Shown one piece after another: positions 34,601-42,689 of a DNA stretch of 64,000 nt (its first letter is position 1; each line of letters begins with the position of its first letter). This DNA comes from Omphiscola glabra (taxonomy: Eukaryota > Mollusca > Gastropoda > Lymnaeidae). The notes beneath the pieces were generated by a model. That model worked only from the letters and a program-made list of their open reading frames with translations, did no database searches and was not told the origin of the DNA. The stretch lies in contig OZ024808.1 of NCBI GenBank assembly GCA_964017045.1, forward strand, positions 6,031,284 to 6,095,283, written 5' to 3'. A program made the translations under genes and the position numbers.

Positions 34601-36382
34601 GCTATCCTTTAAATATGTCCTATGCCCCATGTCATAACTATGCCCAGTGCTGTAACTTTGCTATGTAACTTTAAATATGTCCTATGCCCTTTGTCATAGT
34701 GTTTTCTTCTAGTACCAAATAAAGTAAAATATGTTTGATAGAATAAATGCCAGTCCACATAACTGTTTACGTAAATATCTTTAAATCAGACACAGATGTT
34801 CAGTTCAATTTATATTCAATGTCTTGATGCTCAACCTTTCAGTGGTGCCAGTGTCTGCACAAATTAACCAATCAGCTAGTAAGACAGGGCCATCAGTTTC
34901 TGCTGTGAACCAATCAGCAAGTGGGACAGAATCATCAGATCATCAGATAGAAAGTATAGCAGTATTGGAAGAAGCTAGTCCACCAAGCCTTAGCAAAGAT
35001 GATATTACTGTAATAGAGAAGATTACGCCAGAAGATGAAGAGGAAGTGCAATCTAATGAAGACATTAAAAATGTGACTCAAGAAACAAGAGAGGAGGAAA
35101 TTCAGGAGATGACTGAGGATAAACAGGAAGTGGTCCAGAGTGCTGGCAGTTCCCATGACGTCATCGACACCAAACTTACACAGGATGAGAACCTGGATGA
35201 TACGGAGGATTTCTTTGAGGAGGCTCTAGATGATTTAACGAAGGGGCCAACATCAGCCGCAAATCAACCCGCATCCATAGAGGCAGACATATCCAGTACG
35301 ACAGAGACAGACCTGTCCAGTACAACAGAGACAGACCTGCACAACACGGTTGAGGTAGACAGCAACCAGTCTTCAGTATTAACATCAGATGATGAGGAAC
35401 AGCAGAACATAATTTCTGACACAACCTTTGGTGACGAGATTAAAGAACACCCCAAGTCTGCTACACTAGAGGGCAGCACAGTAGCGCCACCTAAACCTTC
35501 AAATGATGTAAGAGAGCCACCACCTCCTCTCTTTGATGATGATGAAGATGACACCAATGGCGATGGGTGAGTCACATACTATTCTAAATGTATATGGTCA
35601 CAGACAGACAGTCCACTCTTAAATGATAACAAAACTGGACTGTGGTCAAGATAAATCAAATAGATCAATTTTTTTTCTCAAGCCCCTGTTAAACATTGCA
35701 TTGATTTAATCCGGCATTTTGTTTGTACCCAGCTCTCTGTTTGGCAGAGACAGTGCAGTGTCCCAAACACTAGGTCTCCCGCCACAGAACTTGACCAGCA
35801 CCAAGAAAACAGAAAATAAAACAACTGGCAAAAAGCTGGACCTGAGCACAGAGGAGGTGAGTTTTCCAGTTGCTGGCAGCAGCTTACTGACCTCTCCAAG
35901 AGTGCATGTTGTTTTGTAGTGAGTGGTAATCTTCTGACTAGCACACAAACTTGAGTTGACAGGAAGTGATAATGACAGTCTGTTTGTATGTTACAATGAT
36001 AGAATGATACTGTCTGTTTGTATGTTACAATGATAGAATGATACAGCCTGTTTGTATGTTACAATGATAGAATGATACAGCCTGTTTGTATGTTACAATG
36101 ATAGAATGATACAGCCTGTTTGTTTGTGTTACAATGATAGAATGATACAGCCTGTTTGTATGTTACAATGATAGAATGATACAGTCGGTTTGTATGTGTT
36201 ACAATGATAGAATGATACAGCCTGTTTGTATATGTTACAGTGACAGAATGACAGCTTATTTGTATGTGTTACAGTGACAGAATTACATGTATTTTGTTTT
36301 CTTGCAGGACTTAAAACCCCAACCGCCCCCACCCCTGTTTGGAGATGACAGTGATGATGATGACCTTGACTGGCTGAGTTAA
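9523..36382 (+). CDS. FKBP15: FK506-binding protein 15 (WAFL) orthologue, 29 coding exons, first exon not found
   Basis: Orthologue of FKBP15/WAFL, an endosome-associated, actin-linked protein with a WH1-like domain, an FKBP domain and a long coiled coil. Exons: 9523-9620, 10228-10291, 10547-10616, 11341-11415, 11711-11809, 12315-12467, 12684-12749, 13319-13462, 14025-14174, 14489-14602, 15107-15344, 15789-15913, 16113-16170, 16914-17077, 17743-17868, 18351-18445, 20483-20585, 21036-21207, 22894-23030, 23362-23445, 23723-23794, 24050-24202, 25483-25575, 27994-28260, 31552-31659, 34167-34320, 34843-35566, 35733-35856, 36308-36382 (stop TAA). All phases agree, giving about 1,367 residues against about 1,219 in human. 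Diagnostic blocks are [77 protein letters not shown] and the C-terminal [19 protein letters not shown]. The initiator exon is missing; a long first intron would put it farther 5'. Exon borders were set by eye from splice consensus and frame. Confidence 0.93.
10990..11110. mobile_element. Dispersed repeat fragment (MITE-like), copy 1
   Basis: The block GATAA-CCGCGCTAAATGATAT followed by a GCAATTGCATTTGG-like segment recurs in diverged form at 47467-47580. Ends and class are unclear. It lies in an FKBP15 intron. Confidence 0.45.
12315..13462 (+). other. FKBP15: FKBP15 FKBP-type peptidyl-prolyl isomerase domain (3 exons)
   Basis: Exons 12315-12467, 12684-12749 and 13319-13462. By alignment to FKBP12, the pocket residues Tyr26 (VKYTGW), Phe36-Asp37 (VFDQS), Val55-Ile56 and Trp59 ([16 protein letters not shown]), Tyr82 (LGYG) and Phe99 (TLVFEVQV) are present. 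Arg42 and His87 are not obviously kept. The retained Tyr82 position makes this copy look more canonical than the human protein, whose equivalent loop I remember as lacking it. Catalysis is plausible but not shown by sequence alone. Confidence 0.88.
13615..13794. mobile_element. SPIN-like non-autonomous hAT transposon, copy 2
   Basis: 180 bp with ends CAGTGGTTCTCAACCT and GGTTGAGAACCGCTG, internal CGACCCTTTAATACAG and CAGATGGTCTTAGGCGAC. Flanked by a perfect 8-bp duplication CTTTAAAA (13607-13614 and 13795-13802). Same orientation and family as 5821-6017 but about 20 bp shorter inside. It sits in the FKBP15 intron after the FKBP-domain exon. Confidence 0.87.
14603..14608 (+). other. Non-canonical GC 5' splice site (GCAAGT)
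   Basis: The exon ending GAAGAAATG at 14602 has no GT nearby that keeps the frame; reading on gives ASG then a stop at 14612-14614. GCAAGT is the strong consensus for the minor GC-AG class of U2 introns. The following exon acceptor (15105-15106) is in phase with it. Confidence 0.7.
15655..15788 (+). repeat. About four units of 36-38 bp abutting the 3' splice site at 15788
   Basis: CTGACATTGTCAACAT-like units recur to within 20 bp of the acceptor. The last unit grades into the acceptor sequence itself. Confidence 0.65.
15955..16112 (+). repeat. Duplicated 3' splice-site region before exon 16113
   Basis: CATCCCCTCCCTCTAATTGA with its flanking GATGACCATTAGT occurs twice, about 75-80 bp apart, the second copy forming the pyrimidine tract of the real acceptor. 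Confidence 0.7.
16240..16525 (+). repeat. Minisatellite, 25 bp, about 11 units
   Basis: Units of ACTAAGATGTACAGACTA plus TTTGAAC, differing by single bases. Intronic. Confidence 0.9.
17290..17480 (+). repeat. Minisatellite, 15 bp, about 12 units
   Basis: Units AGTGAGCCACCAANT. The 15-bp period keeps a frame open, giving an artefactual serine/histidine-rich ORF. Intronic. Confidence 0.9.
17580..17650 (+). repeat. Two to three copies of a 27-bp unit
   Basis: CACTTCAGTTCATGGGTAAC with flanks is duplicated. Intronic. Confidence 0.75.
18805..19018 (+). repeat. Minisatellite, 37 bp, about 6 units
   Basis: GGTCTCATCAGCCATCTACA plus CACCCACAGACATAATT, repeated with few changes. Intronic. Confidence 0.9.
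19125..19690 (+). repeat. Left arm of an inverted minisatellite pair (20-bp and 43-bp units)
   Basis: Begins with four copies of GGTCAATGGTGGGTGCCTAG (20 bp) and continues as about eight 43-bp units in which that sequence alternates with CAGTGATGAACAGTGCTGGG. Near its right end lies 19651-19682, which pairs with 19707-19738 at 31 of 32 bases. Confidence 0.9.
19707..20340 (+). repeat. Right arm of the inverted minisatellite pair (24-bp units)
   Basis: About 26 units of ACCACCACTAGGCACCCAAC plus ATTG. The unit is the reverse complement of the left-arm motif. The array is nearly homogeneous from 19985 on, while 19740-19985 carries a duplicated block of about 125 bp. Long open frames on both strands are artefacts of the 24-bp period. 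Confidence 0.9.
20660..20950 (+). repeat. Minisatellite, about 20-24 bp, about 11 units
   Basis: GTGTGAATAGACAAAATTAG-type units, increasingly diverged to the right. Intronic, beginning 75 bp after the 5' splice site at 20586. Confidence 0.85.
21348..21650 (+). repeat. Minisatellite, 49 bp, 6 units
   Basis: Units containing CAGTCCACAATGTACAACCA and GTGTACATGAAACCAC. Intronic. Confidence 0.9.
21765..21968 (+). repeat. Minisatellite, 21 bp, about 9-10 units
   Basis: Units AACTAACCAATCACCAAACA plus G, almost perfectly homogeneous, suggesting recent expansion. Intronic. Confidence 0.92.
22130..22262 (+). repeat. Three units of 44 bp
   Basis: GTGGGTCATCTGATGGTATG with TTTAAAGGGCTTGG, three copies. 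Intronic. Confidence 0.85.
22393..22690 (+). mobile_element. SINE-like element, copy 2, with tail triplication
   Basis: Same head (GACTGATTCCCCCTCTGAA) and tail as 4217-4440. The block GTACAGCGTGGTGAGCCC, CCTAGGCTTGGGTACC is present three times in tandem, so this retroposon has itself begun to form a minisatellite. Ends in (ATA)n. Confidence 0.65.
22690..22835 (+). repeat. Degenerate minisatellite, about 22-24 bp
   Basis: AAATGGATGTGT plus ATGGTCAT-like variants, about six copies. Intronic, ending 60 bp before the exon at 22894. Confidence 0.75.
23031..23200 (+). repeat. Minisatellite of 27 bp starting at a 5' splice site
   Basis: The intron opens GTAGGACACTTGTCCTCT and the following units read GGCAGGACACTTGTCCTG plus TAATCTATT. 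The real donor GTAGGA thus reappears in each unit as GCAGGA, so the array grew from the exon-intron border. Confidence 0.85.
23250..23325 (+). repeat. Two to three copies of a 32-bp unit
   Basis: ATGTTGATACATAAACTACA with flanks, duplicated. Intronic, 40 bp before the exon at 23362. Confidence 0.8.
24173..24600 (+). repeat. Minisatellite of 30 bp built from an exon end and its 5' splice site
   Basis: The first unit is the end of exon 24050-24202 (AAAATTGAGGAGTTAGATAG...) with the donor GTCAGT at 24203. The next units repeat the same 30 bp. GAAAGGTCAGT recurs exactly at 24233, 24263 and every 30 bp to 24563: twelve extra potential donors, plus one decayed copy. Each unit also repeats TTAAATTGAG, which puts an in-frame TAA two codons after the real donor. 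Confidence 0.95.
24603..25425 (+). repeat. Minisatellite, 17 bp, about 48 units
   Basis: Units TCCTCTGCTCCCTGTCA with variants (GTGTCA, CATGTCA, ATTCC insertions). All three plus-strand frames are open, which explains three overlapping long ORFs; none is a gene. Ends 57 bp before the exon at 25483. Confidence 0.93.
25720..25975 (+). repeat. Minisatellite, 51-53 bp, about 5 units
   Basis: GATTAGTTGAGCACAGGCCC with GATCAGTGTTATAAATTGC. Intronic. Confidence 0.88.
26250..26700 (+). mobile_element. RTE-type LINE reverse-transcriptase tail, broken
   Basis: Two frames separated by a stop and frameshift. The first includes [20 protein letters not shown], comparable to the SETWTLTKxxxxxLxxxExK block; the second reads [18 protein letters not shown], then [18 protein letters not shown] and [15 protein letters not shown], matching the RWxGHxxRM, GRxxxRWxDDVxxDL, WRxxAxDRxxW ending of RTE-like proteins. 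Relic in the FKBP15 intron. Confidence 0.8.
26750..27626. mobile_element. Non-autonomous Tc1/mariner-superfamily (pogo/Tigger-like) element
   Basis: Ends are TACAGTAGAACCCGGTTATG and, in reverse complement, TACAGTCGAACCCACTTATC. The TA at each end fits TA target duplication, and TIRs beginning CAGT fit pogo/Tigger types. The ends also contain repeated sub-terminal CGACATAACTGA / TCGAGATAAC motifs. 877 bp without a transposase frame. Confidence 0.7.
27840..27993 (+). repeat. Triplicated 3' splice site, 57-bp unit, before exon 27994
   Basis: The acceptor context TTAACTCCTTGGTCTGTTCT plus AG, TATGACA occurs three times, AGs ending at 27879, 27936 and 27993, exactly 57 bp apart. The first two copies read on as CATGACACATT and reach an in-frame stop within six codons; only the third opens the coding exon. 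Confidence 0.9.
28720..28842 (+). other. Simple sequence before a Helitron-like insertion
   Basis: GA repeats (about 28725-28742), a G-rich run and a TATCATATCATATC run precede the element at 28843. 28261-28720 is AT-rich intron without other features. Confidence 0.5.
28843..29539 (+). mobile_element. Helitron-like non-autonomous element, copy 1 of a tandem group
   Basis: Begins TCTATATATAAAAGTGAAAA and ends with a GC hairpin CCCGGGCCACGCCGGG, then TATATCGGCTAG. The TC start, 3' hairpin and CTAG end, with A on the left and T on the right, are the Helitron signature. No Rep/helicase frame is present. Lies in the FKBP15 intron before exon 31552. Confidence 0.8.
29540..31025 (+). mobile_element. 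Helitron-like element, second and third copies joined
   Basis: Starts directly after the CTAG of the previous copy with TATATATATATAAAAGTG and ends with the same hairpin and ATATCGGCTAG. Internal blocks such as CTTGACCAAA-TTGG, CCAGGGGCCCAATTTAATT and TGGTAGCAA-ACACTT occur twice (about 29600-30100 and 30350-31000), so it holds one 3'-truncated and one 5'-truncated copy around a unique segment at 30105-30340. Confidence 0.75.
31435..31535 (+). repeat. Three units of 27 bp just upstream of exon 31552
   Basis: TTACAGTTGTGTAATGATGG plus CATATTG. Every unit ends in TTACAG, an acceptor-like sequence, while the used acceptor is GCGCAG at 31551. Confidence 0.8.
31690..32995 (+). repeat. Minisatellite, 41 bp, about 31 units
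   Basis: Units TAAGATAATGTCCAGTGG plus TAAAATAGTCATAAAATGTGGTG. Two main forms, TCCAGTGG and TCAACTGG, are interspersed in runs, with rarer TTGTG and GCCCTGTG variants. Starts about 75 bp after the 5' splice site at 31660. Confidence 0.95.
33080..33253. mobile_element. hAT-type MITE
   Basis: Ends CAGCATTTCCCAAACTT and, in reverse complement, CAAGCATTTCCCAAATGG. Flanks TTTAGAC and TCTAGAC are a near-perfect target duplication of the TCTAGA type common for hAT elements. 174 bp, no ORF. Related ends occur at 54568-54755. Confidence 0.7.
33290..33975 (+). repeat. Minisatellite, 33 bp, about 20 units
   Basis: Units GACATACAGAGACATGGATC plus TTGTAAGACATCT. The 33-bp period gives open frames on both strands (up to 191 codons); these are artefacts. 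Intronic. Confidence 0.93.
34490..34690 (+). repeat. Three to four units of about 59 bp
   Basis: CCATGTCATAACTATGCCCA with GTAACTTTGCTATCCTTTAA. Intronic, between exons 34320 and 34843. Confidence 0.88.
35965..36300 (+). repeat. Minisatellite, 34-36 bp, about 9 units, running to the last 3' splice site
   Basis: CCTGTTTGTATGTTACAATG plus ATAGAATGATACAG. The final diverged units end within about 20 bp of the acceptor at 36307. Confidence 0.9.
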
Positions 36383-36516
36383 CTTGTCATGGAGGAAGTG
36401 ACCATCTCCTATTGGAACTGTATTTTGGACTAATACTATTTGATTTTGCTCAATTTTGATTGGAAATATGTGCACCAAAAACAAGTCTGCACTAACTGGT
36501 TGTTATGTTCTGTTTC

Positions 36517-36522
36517 AATAAA
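36517..36522 (+). terminator. Polyadenylation signal of FKBP15
   Basis: AATAAA 135 bp after the stop codon, followed by AT-rich and then T-rich sequence. A short 3' UTR is implied. Confidence 0.7.
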
Positions 36523-37655
36523 CTAAGCAAAGGGACATTACTCTGATCTCTCTTATTGGGGACAAATAATTAACTATACCAATATTATTTAAACAGTTTT
36601 TCACCATAAACCAATGGGAAGCCTGGAGATAACGAACTTATTGTCTACTCATTATATTTCAATCTGATTTTTCATACATTTGAAATCACAGAAATATATA
36701 TTTTGAGAAATTTTAAAATTATAATGAGAAAGTTCTATACAAGCACCAAAGTCAATGCCATGACACTTGTCACCAACAATCTTGATGTTAAACTCAAAAT
36801 ACACTAATTTATGCAAAGGTGGGGGGAGGGGGTTGTCTAACAGCAGCCTTTCAAACTGGGTTGGTGCATATCATTTCCGCTCTTATGTCATTTGTGGTGG
36901 TCATTGTTTGGCTAAGTATTGGAGGACTGCCAGCACCCACTTTGTGGCGGGCAAAGTAAAGAAATATACTTTATTATTTTATGAATAGCTCCCCCCTGTC
37001 CTATTTTCATCAAATATTACGCCTGCCTTAGTATATTATTCAATGATATTTAATTTAAACAGTTTTCTTTTTATAACTTGCCTGCAATTATTATTTGGTA
37101 CCCGTATTTCGCTGCATACCCCCATATTGTGGTCCACCAGTATAATGTGGTCCCCAGTTTAATGTGACCCTCTGGAATGTATAAGGTGGACCACCCTAGG
37201 CTCAACATAAAGAAAACTACAGGATCAGCTCCCTGGTTTACTGTCAGGACTATTGGTCAAATCTGTTTTCTAGAGGTTCAACATGTCACCACCATATAGC
37301 AGCAGTCTACTCTTTTAAGTACTTCAGTGGTCCCCATTCTTAGTTCTTAGAGGATTGGACTCAAACAGAAAATGCCATTGGCAAGTACTATGGTGTCTGC
37401 AGTGATTTGGCTTTGAAACACTGCTGGATAGAATTAGAGTTTTTAATATTAATAAATATATGAAATTTGTTGTTGTTGTAATCTTTGTTTTATGTGCATT
37501 GATGAATTATTGTTCAATCATTTGTAACATTTAGAGGGCAACCCATCACTGTTATGGCTTTGCATGATTCATCTCACATGCCTTTTGATGTGTCACCTCA
37601 TGGCTTGGTGGAATTTTGATATTAGTTTTTAATTTTTGGCACAAGTGGCACAGAG
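36523..37655. other. Intergenic, no gene recognised
   Basis: Short frames only. 37100-37220 has GTGGTCC-type repeats and a CCCTAGGCTCAACATAAAGA-AAACTAC segment faintly like the SINE-like tail at 22630. Confidence 0.5.
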
Positions 37656-37659
37656 ATAC

Positions 37660-37855
37660 ACCAAAGACACACAGCACAGACACACAACAGAGATACACCA
37701 AGACACACAACAGAGATACACCAAGACACACAACAGAGATACACCAAGACACACAACAGAGATACACCAAAGACACAGCACAGAGATACACAAAGACACA
37801 CAACAGAGATACACCAAGACACACAACAGAGATACACCAAGACACACAATATTTG
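37660..37855 (+). repeat. Minisatellite, 23 bp, about 8 units
   Basis: AGAGATACACCAAGACACAC plus AAC. Open frames on both strands are artefacts. Confidence 0.9.
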
Positions 37856-37929
37856 ACTTAAATGTAAATTTTCCTGAGGGAAACATTGTATGTAATAACT
37901 TGAACTTTTATATATTTTTATGACAATAT

Positions 37930-38030
37930 TGCGTATGTCCATCTGGTATATGTCCATCTGGTATATGTCCATCTGGTGTATGTCAATATTGTGTCAGTCC
38001 ATCTTGTGTCAGTCCATCTTATGTATTGTC
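37930..38030 (+). repeat. Degenerate short repeat, 13-17 bp
   Basis: TATGTCCATCTGGTA-type units, about seven. Similar in style to the 14-bp array 150 bp further on, which may be derived from it. Confidence 0.7.
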
Positions 38031-38169
38031 ATTTGTGTATGGCCATGTTATGATTCTGTTGACCTTGTTAGGCTAATGTTGTAATCAGGTTATAAACAGA
38101 ATTACTGATGATTAATTGATTGAATATTTTCTAATGGATCAGAATTTGTTTTTGTTATTTTGCTTTTTG

Positions 38170-38370
38170 GCATTGTTGTTATCCATTGTTGTATGTCCAT
38201 TGTTGTATGTCCATTGTTGTATGTCCATTGTTGTATGTCCATTGTTGTATGTCCATTGTTGTATGTCCATTGTTGTATGTCCATTGTTGTATGTCCATTG
38301 TTGTATGTCCATTGTTGTATGTCCATTGTTGTATGTCCATTGTTGTATGCCCATTGTTGTATGTCTTGCG
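38170..38370 (+). repeat. Minisatellite, 14 bp, about 13-14 units
   Basis: TTGTTGTATGTCCA, almost perfectly homogeneous. Confidence 0.93.
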
Positions 38371-38514
38371 GTACAGTGGATCCCTACTATAACAAGATAG
38401 TTTGGAGTCCATAAATTCAGATGATGTTAAATCTGGGATTGACACTACTTTTATGTGAGCAACTTTCTGTTGGTGTCTGTCAAATTTATTTGTTAAACTT
38501 AGTAAACATCTTTT

Positions 38515-39018
38515 AAATGAAAGTGATGAAGCACATCTTTTCACTGAAGTAGCGTATGAAGCACATCTTTTCACTGAATTAGCGTATAAAGCACATCTTT
38601 TCACTGAAGTAGCATATAAAGCACATCTTTTCACTGAAGTAGCATATGAAGCATATCTTTTCACTGAAGTAGCATATGAAGCATATCTTTTCACTGAAGT
38701 AGCATATGAAGCATATCTTTTCACTGAAGTAGCATATGAAGCACATCTTTTCACTGAAGTAGCATATGAAGCATATCTTTTCACTGAAGTAGCATATGAA
38801 GCATATCTTTTCACTGAAGTAGCATATGAAGCATATCTTTGCACTGAAGTAGCATATGAAGCACATCTTTTCACTGAAGTAGCTTATGAAGCACATCTTT
38901 TCACTGAAGTAGCATATGAAGCATATCTTTTCACTGACGTAGCATATGAAGCACATCTTTTCACTGAAGTAGCATATGAAGCATATCTTTTCACTGAAGT
39001 AGTGTATGAAGCACATCT
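38515..39018 (+). repeat. Minisatellite, 30 bp, about 16 units
   Basis: TCACTGAAGTAGCATATGAA plus GCACATCTTT; two main variants (GCACATC and GCATATC) intermixed. Confidence 0.93.
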
Positions 39019-39021
39019 CAG

Positions 39022-39095
39022 GGTTTGATTGATTGGATATTTATATAGCGCTGGTATCCATGCTACTTTAGCATGCTCACTGCGCTCTAAAGGGT
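39022..39095 (+). mobile_element. Fragment of a dispersed ATATAGCGC-type repeat
   Basis: ATTTATATAGCGCTGGTATC and CTCACTGCGCTCTAAAG resemble a short repeat seen widely in marine invertebrate genomes, where ATATAGCGC and GCGCT flank a small core. Family not assigned. Confidence 0.4.
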
Positions 39096-40220
39096 TCCCG
39101 CGGCCTCCTGAAATTCCAGGAGCTCCTATTATATTGGAGTGGAAATGTCACTATTTAAATGAAGAAATACAATTAAATATCTAATTATATGACTTCTTAG
39201 TTAATAAAACCTCAAATAACTTAAAATAGTACTTCTAACATTGTTTAGTAATCAGATTACTTAAGATTGAAAATTGATTTGCTGAAGTGGTTAAGAGCAA
39301 ATTTCTGCCATCTTGAAAATGGTGTCCGGGGAGGAAACACCCACATGGTGACAGTTTTGAAATGTATTAAAATTGTTGGGGGGAAGGGCAATTTTTATTT
39401 GCCCATTCTTGTATATAATTGGATGATCAAAATCAGAGGTGGCCAGCCCTACTCTAAGGCTGTAAATATTGGTTATCATGAATATAGTGACTGGTGGAGA
39501 ATGTATGAAAAATTAAATAGGAGACTTTGCTTAATTCTACTTGTTCTATTTTACAAACATATTTATGAATAAACAGTATTGTTCAGCTTCCAGTTCTCGT
39601 TAAAGTGATATATCACACAATCAATTTAACAAAGAAATAACCATAAACCGCATTTTTTTCCCAAAGCATATTATGCAATGTTTACATTTTGAAGTAGACA
39701 AAAACTTGAAGAAGGGGCACGTAACTCTGCAATGATTTGACACTGGCAGAAAACTGCTATATCCAATTACTTACATGATAGGTCTACCCATGACCAAAAG
39801 AAGAGCAATTTGATTTATAAATATTAACAAACGGTAATAGGCCTTTATCAATAACAGTAACACGTAGGCCTATTTATTTAACTTTATGCAAATTAAGTTT
39901 AAGTATAGTAGTGTGGAGTAGGCCTTCTAAGTATGCTAATAAATAAATAAATAAGTTATGTGATATTATTTTTGAGTAGCATAATTTAAATCATAGTTTA
40001 CGATGACTTCATTTAAAAGAAATTAAAACTAAAACTAGCTGATGCATCCATTGAAGCTGACAACATAGTTGGTCCTTATATTTATAGTTAAAAATTAACT
40101 TAATGCACCCCTGTGCTCTAGGTATTATGCATAAGCACAGCTGCGTGGGGAAAAAGGGGATATAGAGATTTAAAAGAATAGCGGCTTGGTCGTCGACTCA
40201 TTTACCTTTGCGGAAAATTC
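39096..40220. other. Intergenic, no gene recognised
   Basis: AT-rich, with only short frames (39267-39572 plus). No similarity recognised and no tandem structure. Confidence 0.5.
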
Positions 40221-40224
40221 CGGG

Positions 40225-40628
40225 CTGCCCGTTACATAGGCTTATGCCTAGCTTGGTATCACTTAGGCTTAGGCATATCTTAGTATCACTTAGACTTAGG
40301 CCTATCTTAGCATCACTTAGGCTTATGCCCATCTTAGTATTACATAGGCTTATGCCTATCTTAGTATCACTTAGGCTTAGGCCTATTTAGTTAGTATCAC
40401 TTAGGCTTATGCATATCTTAGTATCACATATGCTTATGCCTATCTTAGTATCACATAGGCTTATGCCTATCTTAGTATCACTGAGGCTTAGGCCTATCTT
40501 AGTATCACATAGGCTCATTCCTATCTTAGTATCACTTAGACTTATGCCTATCTTAGTATCACTTAGGCTTATGCATATCTTAGTATCACTTAGGCTTAAG
40601 CATATCTTAGTATCACATAGGCTTCATG
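40225..40628 (+). repeat. Minisatellite, 27 bp, about 15 units
   Basis: TTAGGCTTATGCCTATCTTA plus GTATCAC. Contains the small palindrome GGCTTATGCC. Two reading frames are open across it as artefacts. Three copies of CATGGCACACCGCCA follow at 40625-40680. Confidence 0.92.
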
Positions 40629-40689
40629 GCACACCGCCACGGTCATACATGGCACACCGCCAAGGTCATACATGGCACAGAAAATTCGT

Positions 40690-41060
40690 GGGAATTTTGA
40701 TTTTTTTTAATCGCAAAAAAGGCATTTTTGACCCAACTGTTTTGAAAGTGACCAAGCTGACAGCTCGGAATTTCCCTCACTCGTAACCACTAGCGGCAAT
40801 TTTAAAATGGATTCTTTGATACTGTGTCCGATGGCGTTGTGGTTGTGCATTTCCTACTAACTGACTTTTTAAACCTTTCTCAAAACCGCACTTTGGTCAT
40901 GTTTTTCCTCATAAAATGCTTTAAAATAAAAACTTTCTTCCGATTTCAAAACGGTTGTTACCAATATAGTCAAGGTCCAAACCATACAACACATAATAAA
41001 AATCAGATTAGACTAGTCGGTGAGATTCGACTGAAACCGTCGCGGAGGGTCACATTAACA
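40690..41060. other. No gene recognised
   Basis: Sequence between a minisatellite and a LINE relic. The short frame 40824-41150 resembles no known protein until it meets the retrotransposon segment. Confidence 0.5.
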
Positions 41061-41275
41061 CTAAACTTTGCAATCTGGTATCGGGCCACAAAATATCGTA
41101 TTTCGACAGATTGGAGGCGGTCCAGCAACGAGCAGCACGCTTTGTCCTGAACCGCTACAGGAATACCTCTAGTGTTGGCTGCATGCTGGAAACACTGTGC
41201 TGGTCACCATTGGATGAACGGTGCATAGGAGCCAGAATGATCAAGAAATTGATCTTGGGTCCTTAATTAAGAAGA
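41060..41275 (+). mobile_element. Jockey/CR1-type LINE C-terminal relic
   Basis: From 41108 to a stop at 41264-41266 one frame reads RLEAVQQRAARFVLNRYR, then SVGCMLETLCWSPLDERC and ARMIKKLI. This matches the LExVQxRAARFV...SVTxMLxxLxWxxLxxRR block at the end of these reverse transcriptases. A frameshift lies just upstream. Confidence 0.85.
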
Positions 41276-41339
41276 ACAAACCCACCCAACGGTTTCCGGT
41301 TCGCCCATGCTTAGTGTTGATAGTTTCCTACATTTTCTC

Positions 41340-41772
41340 AAAGCGACGTCATTCCCGGACATTGGTCCTATGTTTGTAGGAAGTGATTCCCGGACATGGT
41401 CCTATGTTTGTAGGAAGTGATTCCCGGAAATTGGTCCTATGTTTGTAGGAAGTGATTCCCGGACATTGGTCCTATGTTTGTAGGAAGTGATTCCCGGACA
41501 TTGGTCCTATGTTTGTAGGAAGTGATTCCCGGACATTGGTCCTATGTTTGTAGGAAGTGATTCCCGGACATTGGTCCTATGTTTGTAGGAAGTGATTCCC
41601 GGACATTGGTCCTATGTTTGTAGGAAGTGATTCCCGGACATTGGTCCTATGTTTGTAGGAAGTGATTCCCGGACATTGGTCCTATGTTTGTAGGAAGTGA
41701 TTCCCGGACATTGGTCCTATGTTTGTAGGAAGTGATTCCCGGACATTGGTCCTATGTTTGTAGGAAGTTATT
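41340..41772 (+). repeat. Minisatellite, 35 bp, about 12 units
   Basis: GTGATTCCCGGACATTGGTC plus CTATGTTTGTAGGAA, nearly identical units. Confidence 0.94.
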
Positions 41773-41834
41773 CCCTTCTGTGCAATGCACCAAAAGACCT
41801 ACGATAAAAGTGCTGAGTCGGGAGATCCGGGTAC

Positions 41835-41970
41835 CATCATAAGTACAGGTGTGCTCATTATAAGTAGGCTACAGGTGTAACAGCATAGAAAGGCTACATC
41901 TGTACAAACACAAGTAGGTTACAGGTGTACCAACACAAGTAGTGTACAAGTGAACCAACATAAGTAGGCA
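41835..41970 (+). repeat. Short degenerate repeat, 25-30 bp, about 5 units
   Basis: AAGTAGGCTACAGGTGTACC-like units. Confidence 0.75.
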
Positions 41971-42685
41971 TAATGTAAAAAAAAAAGTAAAAATTCAGTG
42001 AAACAATTTTTAAAAAAAACTTGCAAACAAAAGGCAGATTCACCCCTAAGTTTATCCCCCACCCCCCTTACCTTGAGTGTAAATCTTTAAATCTAAAGTC
42101 TTTGACCTAACGTGAACCCTAAAATTTTGAGTGTTTGTGTGCTACAGGTTCACACAAGGTAACAAGAAAACCGTAAATTTTAATAAAACGATTAAAATTT
42201 TTTCACAAATATTCAAAGTTATAAATTAGAGTTTCTTAACGTTTAAAGACTGTATTACACAGTCATATCAATTAATTCAGGGCGAGAGTCTTAAAGTCTA
42301 AATCGACCCAACCATTAAACGAAGTGTAAAAAATGAATAAAAAAGTGAAAATATTTCATTACTGCATGGAATTCATGTTTCAGTTTGTTAATCCCATGGT
42401 ATTATAGAACTTCAAGTGAAAAAAAAATGAAAAAAATTGATGACTTGTTTGAATGGATTAACATATGTTTAAGGTATTTATATTAGAGACATTTATGTCT
42501 TTTAATCAAAATTTATAATTTTCTTTCTAGATACTGGCAAGGTACAGATTAAGGCAGTTTTTGAGAATTCAGCTCTAAAGTTGCAATCACACCATCAACA
42601 GACCTAATTGTACTCATAGATTTGATTGACTGTTATGACAGTTGAGGACTTTTTTTTATAAAGTTTCATATTTATATATGCATGG
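41971..42685. other. No gene recognised
   Basis: AT-rich filler between two arrays, no ORF of note. Confidence 0.5.
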
Positions 42686-42689
42686 TCCT

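Larger units (their letters stand above)
34167..36382 (+). other. FKBP15: FKBP15 acidic C-terminal tail with LF-acidic motifs (4 exons)
   Basis: Exon 34167-34320 is mostly Glu/Asp. Exon 34843-35566 encodes about 241 disordered residues ending [18 protein letters not shown]; splicing to 35733 makes [16 protein letters not shown]. The last exon encodes [19 protein letters not shown]. The end motif matches the vertebrate terminus. The two PPPPLF-acidic segments resemble one another and the LFa repeats of the WASH-complex subunit FAM21 (inference). Confidence 0.85.

Noticed and set aside
38179..38874. 231-codon minus-strand ORF
   Set aside because: Joins two unrelated arrays (14-bp and 30-bp) that both happen to be open in this frame.
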